Shown one piece after another: positions 6,280-9,712 of a stretch of 9,712 bases of DNA (position 1 is the first letter of the stretch; every line of letters begins with the position of its first letter). The translations under genes and the position numbers were made by a program. The notes beneath the pieces are model-generated. The model saw only the letters and a list, made by a program, of their open reading frames with translations. It searched no databases and was not told where the DNA came from. The stretch is taken from positions 7,862-17,573 of the forward strand of contig DNGG01000236.1 of assembly GCA_003486675.1 (NCBI GenBank). Direction: 5' to 3'. Origin of the DNA: Cyanobacteria bacterium UBA11372. GTDB taxonomy: Bacteria; Cyanobacteriota; Cyanobacteriia; Cyanobacteriales; Aerosakkonemataceae.

Positions 6280-6318
6280 TGCAATAGTCCTCGTCAGAGG
6301 AGACATAAGGAGGTATTC
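6280..6318 (+). promoter_or_regulatory. sbtA leader: small hairpin and strong ribosome binding site
   Basis: TAAGGAGGT (6306-6314) is a near-perfect Shine-Dalgarno; its AGGAGG core ends five bases before the GTG at 6319 and decides that start. Just upstream is a perfect hairpin TCCTC-GTCA-GAGGA (6288-6301), close enough to affect ribosome access. Only 39 bases separate the IS right end from sbtA, and no -10/-35 pair is evident in them. Confidence 0.7.
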
Positions 6319-7431
6319 GTGGATTTTTTGTCCCTGTTCGTGAAGGACTTCATTCTTCAGTTGCAGTCCCCAACACTCGCCTTTTTGATTGGTGGGATGA
6401 TTATTGCAGCTCTCGGTAGCGAATTAGTAATTCCAGAGTCGATTTGTACGATCATCGTCTTCATGCTGCTCACCAAAATCGGTCTGACAGGTGGAATTGC
6501 GATCCGCAATTCCAACCTGCTGGATATGGTGTTACCCATGATCTGTGCTGTAGCAGTAGGGATTCTGGTTGTATTCATCGCGCGCTATACATTGGCCAAC
6601 CTGCCAAAGGTCAAAACCGTGGATGCGATCGCAACCGGGGGATTGTTTGGAGCCGTGAGTGGTTCTACTATGGCCGCTGGTCTGACGCTACTGGAAGAGC
6701 AGAAAATTCCATACGAGGAATGGGCTGGCGCACTCTATCCGTTCATGGATATCCCAGCGCTTGTCACTGCGATTGTTGTGGCCAACATTTATCTCAACAA
6801 GAAGAAGCGTAAAGCAGCAGCCGACTCTTCCATGCAGGAGTCTTTCAGCAAGCAGCCCGTTGCGGCAGGCGATTATCCCAGCAACCGGCAGGAGTATCTT
6901 AGCCAGCAGCAGCAGCCTGAGGATAATCGAGTCAAGATCTGGCCCATCATCGAGGAAAGCCTCCGGGGTCCAGCCCTATCGGCAATGTTGCTCGGCCTTG
7001 CTCTTGGCATATTCACCCAGCCGGAAAGTGTCTATAAAAGCTTTTACGATCCAGCCTTTCGCGGCTTGCTTTCGATCTTGATGCTAGTCATGGGGATAGA
7101 GGCTTGGTCAAGAGTTGGCGAACTGCGTAAGGTGGCCCAGTGGTATGTTGTGTATAGCGTGGTGGCACCGTTTGTGCATGGGCTAATCGCCTTCGGTCTC
7201 GGCATGATTGCCCACTACACCGTGGGATTCAGCATGGGCGGCGTTGCGATCCTGGCGGTCATCGCTTCCTCCAGTTCAGACATCTCAGGCCCACCCACAT
7301 TGCGAGCCGGTATCCCGTCGGCTAATCCCTCCGCTTATATAGGCGCGTCCACAGCCGTCGGTACGCCAGTGGCGATCGGCTTGTGTATCCCCTTCTTCGT
7401 CGGTCTGGCCCAGGCGATCGGTGGCGGCTAA
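6319..7431 (+). CDS. sbtA: Sodium-dependent bicarbonate transporter SbtA
   Basis: This 370-residue inner-membrane protein imports HCO3- with Na+ and feeds the CO2-concentrating mechanism with high affinity and low flux. The length and sequence closely follow Synechocystis SbtA (slr1512, about 374 residues): the N-terminus MDFLSLFVKDF, LTGGIAIRNSNLLDM, GGLFGAVSGSTMAAGL (about 107-122) and SSSSDISGPPTLRAG (about 317-331). The last two blocks belong to the two inverted repeats that form the substrate and Na+ sites. Ten membrane helices are expected. A polar cytosolic loop at about 160-206 (KKKRK, then ESFSKQPVAAGDY and Q-rich sequence) links the halves. The GTG start has an ideal Shine-Dalgarno. 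sbtB follows after 84 bases. The upstream region is IS and bicA debris, so the native promoter (normally CcmR/CmpR-type control) may be missing or replaced. No frameshift or missing motif is seen, so it should be functional. Confidence 0.97.
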   Translation: MDFLSLFVKDFILQLQSPTLAFLIGGMIIAALGSELVIPESICTIIVFMLLTKIGLTGGIAIRNSNLLDMVLPMICAVAVGILVVFIARYTLANLPKVKTVDAIATGGLFGAVSGSTMAAGLTLLEEQKIPYEEWAGALYPFMDIPALVTAIVVANIYLNKKKRKAAADSSMQESFSKQPVAAGDYPSNRQEYLSQQQQPEDNRVKIWPIIEESLRGPALSAMLLGLALGIFTQPESVYKSFYDPAFRGLLSILMLVMGIEAWSRVGELRKVAQWYVVYSVVAPFVHGLIAFGLGMIAHYTVGFSMGGVAILAVIASSSSDISGPPTLRAGIPSANPSAYIGASTAVGTPVAIGLCIPFFVGLAQAIGGG

Positions 7432-7447
7432 TCCCAGACGGGTCGCG

Positions 7448-7477
7448 GTCTGTCGGCGCTCCCTTAACCCGGCAGAC
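7448..7477 (+). other. Intercistronic hairpin between sbtA and sbtB
   Basis: GTCTGTCGG (7448-7456) pairs with CCGGCAGAC (7469-7477) over nine positions, one of them a G-U pair in RNA, around a 12-base loop. No U-run follows, so it is not a standard terminator. It lies 16 bases after the sbtA stop and 22 bases before the sbtB Shine-Dalgarno, a position suited to mRNA processing or to protecting the sbtA 3' end. Confidence 0.5.
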
Positions 7478-7515
7478 TAAATAGATTAATGTCCATCTTT
7501 AAGGAGGTAACAAAC

Positions 7516-7848
7516 ATGGCCAAGAAAGCCAACAAGCTCGTCATCGTCACGGAAAAGGTTCTGATGAAAAAGGTCGCCAAGATCGTTGATGAATGCGGGG
7601 CAACAGGTTATACGGTGGTGGATACTGGCGGTAAAGGCAGTCGCAACGTGCGCTCTACGGGTAAACCCAACACTGCCGACACCGATTCAAATGTAAAGTT
7701 CGAGATCCTCACCGAAAATCGGGAGATGGCCGAGACTATTGCGGATAAGGTCGCATTGACGTATTTCACCGACTATGCGGGCATCGCCTATATCTGTGAA
7801 GCAGAAGTACTGTACGGGAGAAGTTTCTGTGGACCAGACGGCTGTTGA
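7516..7848 (+). CDS. sbtB: PII-like carbon-sensing regulator SbtB
   Basis: This 110-residue cytosolic homotrimer of the PII superfamily binds adenine nucleotides (cAMP, AMP, ADP, ATP) and acts on SbtA. The start ATG 7516 is chosen because TAAGGAGGT (7500-7508) sits eight bases upstream and MAKKANKLVIVTEK aligns with the Synechocystis SbtB N-terminus; an in-frame ATG at 7489 precedes the ribosome site and is not used. The T-loop GGKGSRNVRSTGKPN (about 38-52) carries R43 and R46, positions implicated in nucleotide binding. The C-terminal R-loop CGPDGC (105-110) has the two cysteines that form a redox-sensitive disulfide in characterised SbtB. The length equals the family standard. It is co-oriented with sbtA and ends 17 bases before a strong terminator, so sbtAB forms its own transcription unit. 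Confidence 0.97.
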   Translation: MAKKANKLVIVTEKVLMKKVAKIVDECGATGYTVVDTGGKGSRNVRSTGKPNTADTDSNVKFEILTENREMAETIADKVALTYFTDYAGIAYICEAEVLYGRSFCGPDGC

Positions 7849-7865
7849 ATCGAGGCGACGCAGCC

Positions 7866-7898
7866 CCAAAAAGCCGGGTCATAATCCCGGCTTTTTGG
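7866..7898 (+). terminator. Rho-independent terminator of the sbtAB operon
   Basis: A perfect 13-bp stem, CCAAAAAGCCGGG (7866-7878) and CCCGGCTTTTTGG (7886-7898), with a 7-base loop. The GC-rich core is flanked by A5 and T5 runs on opposite sides, so it can work in both directions. It lies 17 bases after the sbtB stop and should separate sbtAB from the antiporter gene. Confidence 0.92.
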
Positions 7899-8075
7899 TA
7901 GCCGTTACTCAAGGAGAGAGTCTCTCGGGCAATGGTCTAAAATCCAACCTGGAAGCATAAAGCAAGTTTTTGGCTTGTATTGGAAAAACAAAGTCGGCAT
8001 GGGGCATCGGCACGACTCTAAACGGACATGGAGGGAAGGTCAGACTGGTTCACCAGCACATCCCAGCGAAGTGTC

Positions 8076-8112
8076 AAGAATCACCGCCCTAGAAGTGCGG
8101 TGAGTATGTCAA
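8076..8112 (+). mobile_element. IS200/IS605-like right-end scar (copy 2)
   Basis: The arms TCACCGC (8081-8087) and GCGGTGA (8097-8103) form a perfect 7-bp hairpin with a 9-base loop. It is framed by AAGAATC at the left and GTCAA at the right, and has GAGT then GTCAA after the stem. This order matches the right end at 6245-6279 (AAGAATC, CCG, CGG, GAGT, GTCAA) while the loop and inner stem differ, as expected for two different elements of one family. No zinc-ribbon coding sequence remains upstream. It has the same orientation as copy 1, so the two scars bracket sbtAB. Confidence 0.6.
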
Positions 8113-8132
8113 AACTAGGCTTGTCTCGATCC

Positions 8133-8179
8133 AGGCAACCGCATCCAAAGCATGACTGTCTTTGCTCGGTTGCCTTTTT
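8133..8179 (+). terminator. Terminator or attenuator-like hairpin upstream of the antiporter gene
   Basis: The outer stem AGGCAACCG (8133-8141) pairs perfectly with CGGTTGCCT (8167-8175) and is followed by a run of T. An inner stem CAAAG (8146-8150) / CTTTG (8160-8164) caps it. It ends 60 bases before the antiporter start. It may end the transcript of the lost IS or a small RNA, or act as a leader attenuator for the antiporter; the sequence alone does not decide. Confidence 0.75.
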
Positions 8180-8238
8180 CATAACTGTCCGCAGTTTGAT
8201 GAATCCCTCCAACTCTTAACCTTCACCGCTTTAAACTC

Positions 8239-9651
8239 ATGATGTTGTCCAACATTCTGCCTCTTTTCAGTGGGGGGATAGCCGCTCTCATGGCTCCGAT
8301 ACCATTCCTGGCGACCGTTGTTGCTGAGGATTCACCCATGATTCTGTCTGGCGTATTGCTGACGCTGGTGGTGATTTATCTAGCCAGCAAGGTCGGCGCA
8401 GAGGTCGCTAAACGATTGGATTTTCCGCCCGTCCTGGGGGAACTGGTTGCCGGTGTGATTGTCGGCGTTTCGGCGTTGCACCTGGTGATCTTTCCCGAAG
8501 GGGGGCTGTCTGCCTCTGACTCTGCGATCGTGACGGCGCTGCAAGGATTGAATCAATTGACACCGGAGGCGCTGACCCGGATTTTCGAGTCGCAAAGCGA
8601 AGTGATTTCGGTTCTGGCTGAAATCGGCGTGATTATTCTGCTGTTTGAAATTGGGCTGGAATCCGATCTGCGGCAACTCAAGGAAGTGGGAATCCAAGCC
8701 ACTGTTGTCGCCTGTGTCGGAGTCGCGGCACCTTTTGCGGCAGGCACGGCAGGGCTGATGACGATCTTTCATGTCGCAGCAATTCCAGCGATTTTTGCGG
8801 GGGCTGCGTTAACAGCAACGAGTATCGGCATTACCTCTAAAGTGTTGGCAGAGTTAGGTCAACTCAAATCCAAAGAAGGGCAAATCATTGTTGGCGCTGC
8901 GGTGATTGATGATGTCCTCGGCATTATTGTGTTGGCTGTAGTCGCTAGCTTAGCCAAAACTGGTGAGATTGATGTCGCCAATGTCATTTACTTGATTTTC
9001 AGCGCTACGGCATTTTTGATTGGATCGATTTTGTTGGGGGGTGTCTTTAACAAAAGCTTTGTGGCGATCGTGGATCGGCTCAAAACCCGTGGAAATATTG
9101 TGATTCCGGCATTTATCTTCGCTTTCTTTATGGCATTTTTAGGTAACGCCATTCATCTCGAAGCGATTTTGGGTGCCTTTGCAGCGGGTTTGGTACTTGA
9201 TGAAACCGATGCCCGGAATGAGTTAGATGAATTAATCAAACCAGTCGCCGATTTACTGGTACCCATTTTCTTTGTGACGGTGGGGGCGCGTGCCGACCTC
9301 GGTGTTTTAAACCCGGCGGTACCGGAGAATCGGGCGGGGCTGTTGATTGCTGTCTTTTTGGTGGGGGTGGCGATCGCTGGCAAACTGGTGACAGGTTGGG
9401 CAGTGTTTGGCATACCCGAAATCAATCGAGTGGCGATTGGGGTTGGGATGATTCCTCGAGGTGAGGTGGGTCTAGTGTTTGCTGGGATCGGCTCAGCTAG
9501 CGGCATTTTGGATAAGCCGCTGGAGGTGTCGATTATTATCATGGTAATCTTGACAACTTTTCTGGCTCCACCTTTTTTACGGGTTGCCTTTGGTTCATCC
9601 ACTAAGCCCATCCCAGAATCTACCACTCCTGTAGAAGCGGCGAGTAAGTAA
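8239..9651 (+). CDS. nhaS3: CPA2-family Na+/H+ antiporter (NhaS3-like)
   Basis: This 470-residue membrane protein of the Na+/H+ exchanger (CPA2) family exchanges Na+ for H+. About 12-13 hydrophobic helices are visible from residue 35 on. Key motifs are KRLDFPPVLGELVAGVIVG, EIGVIILLFEIGLE, and the paired aspartates D224-D225 in GAAVIDDVLG, the ion-binding signature. LEAILGAFAAGLVLDET and IPRGEVGLVFAGIG follow. The length fits Synechocystis NhaS3 (about 460 residues). An NhaS3-type antiporter next to bicarbonate transporter genes makes sense: SbtA needs an inward Na+ gradient. The start is uncertain. ATG 8239 (followed directly by ATG 8242) has no Shine-Dalgarno, and ATG 8290 would remove 17 hydrophobic residues. 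Two terminators lie between sbtB and this gene, so it probably has its own promoter. The symbol rests on similarity and context; other CPA2 paralogues exist. Confidence 0.9.
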   Translation: MMLSNILPLFSGGIAALMAPIPFLATVVAEDSPMILSGVLLTLVVIYLASKVGAEVAKRLDFPPVLGELVAGVIVGVSALHLVIFPEGGLSASDSAIVTALQGLNQLTPEALTRIFESQSEVISVLAEIGVIILLFEIGLESDLRQLKEVGIQATVVACVGVAAPFAAGTAGLMTIFHVAAIPAIFAGAALTATSIGITSKVLAELGQLKSKEGQIIVGAAVIDDVLGIIVLAVVASLAKTGEIDVANVIYLIFSATAFLIGSILLGGVFNKSFVAIVDRLKTRGNIVIPAFIFAFFMAFLGNAIHLEAILGAFAAGLVLDETDARNELDELIKPVADLLVPIFFVTVGARADLGVLNPAVPENRAGLLIAVFLVGVAIAGKLVTGWAVFGIPEINRVAIGVGMIPRGEVGLVFAGIGSASGILDKPLEVSIIIMVILTTFLAPPFLRVAFGSSTKPIPESTTPVEAASK

Positions 9652-9712
9652 CGATTTTGCAACGTTATACCAAATCCGGGTTAACTACCCCCTTTATGCC
9701 AAACGACTCGCA
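9652..9712. other. 3' flank of the antiporter gene
   Basis: Sixty-one bases with no gene. A small hairpin GGGT-TAACT-ACCC (9678-9690) is the only structure; it has a C-rich flank and only a short T run, so it is a poor terminator. The TATACCAAATCCGGGTTAAC stretch resembles dispersed cyanobacterial spacer sequence, but this is recollection rather than something visible here. Confidence 0.3.

Larger units (their letters stand above)
7849..8238. other. 390-base spacer between sbtB and the antiporter gene
   Basis: It holds two terminator-like hairpins (7866-7898 and 8133-8179) and an IS200/IS605-like right end (8076-8112). The open frame from about 7933 to 8103 (including VGMGHRHDSKRTWREGQTG, stop TGA 8101-8103) has no start or recognisable domain; it could be the decayed tail of a tnpB. 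No convincing promoter for the antiporter was found in 8180-8238; TTGATG (8196-8201) lacks a matching -10. Confidence 0.6.

Noticed and set aside
5795..6343. 182-codon plus-strand ORF
   Set aside because: Only its first ~35 codons are SulP-like; the rest reads tnpB DNA in the wrong frame and runs past the sbtA start.
8028..8219. 63-codon plus-strand ORF in the sbtB-antiporter spacer
   Set aside because: It runs through the IS-like right end and the terminator hairpin, has unordered composition and no family likeness.
8380..8772. 130-codon minus-strand ORF
   Set aside because: Antisense shadow of the antiporter N-terminal half; no recognisable family.
9153..9662. 169-codon ORF on the minus strand under the antiporter gene
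   Set aside because: It is a low-complexity S/T/P/A-rich antisense shadow of a strong membrane-protein gene, with no domain and no ribosome site.
1..9712. CRISPR array or tRNA/rRNA gene
   Set aside because: No regularly spaced direct repeats, and no tRNA- or rRNA-like conserved sequences, were seen on either strand.

Overview
The window looks like a chromosomal segment of a cyanobacterium, probably filamentous or colonial. It carries 14 copies of the HIP1 octamer GCGATCGC, a cyanobacterial inorganic-carbon uptake cluster (sbtA, sbtB and a Na+/H+ antiporter), and palindromic spacer repeats of the GGGGCGGGTTT type that are common in such genomes. No rRNA, tRNA or CRISPR array was seen.

Left part (1-4886). 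A dispersed palindromic repeat precedes an 893-residue membrane protein. It joins a cytosolic STAND-like ATPase, one membrane span, a TPR-like linker and an extracytoplasmic amino-acid-type binding domain. Its 3' end runs into the last 69 codons of an alpha/beta hydrolase in another reading frame, so a deletion or rearrangement junction lies near 2836-2845. Tail to tail with that remnant is a double-domain antibiotic-biosynthesis-monooxygenase (ABM) protein, and divergent from it is an aldo/keto reductase. Hydrolase, ABM protein and reductase look like a former small-molecule oxidoreduction cassette.

Middle (4887-6318). About 800 bases hold two palindromic repeats, inverted repeats and one possible 47-codon membrane ORF on the minus strand. 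Then come the first ~70 codons of a SulP bicarbonate transporter (BicA type), already frameshifted. They are fused directly to the 3' end of an IS200/IS605 tnpB gene with its right-end hairpin.

Right part (6319-9712). sbtA (Na+-dependent HCO3- transporter) and sbtB (its PII-like regulator) form an operon that ends in a strong terminator. A 390-base spacer follows, with a second IS200/IS605-like right end and a second terminator. Then comes a CPA2 Na+/H+ antiporter of the NhaS3 type, which would maintain the Na+ gradient that drives SbtA.

The most informative story is the decay of a bicA-sbtA-sbtB-nhaS3 cluster. bicA has been reduced to an N-terminal stub, the native upstream region of sbtA has been replaced by IS debris, and the antiporter is separated from sbtAB by two terminators and an IS scar. 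The sbtAB-antiporter half is also poorer in HIP1 and looks richer in G+C than the left half.
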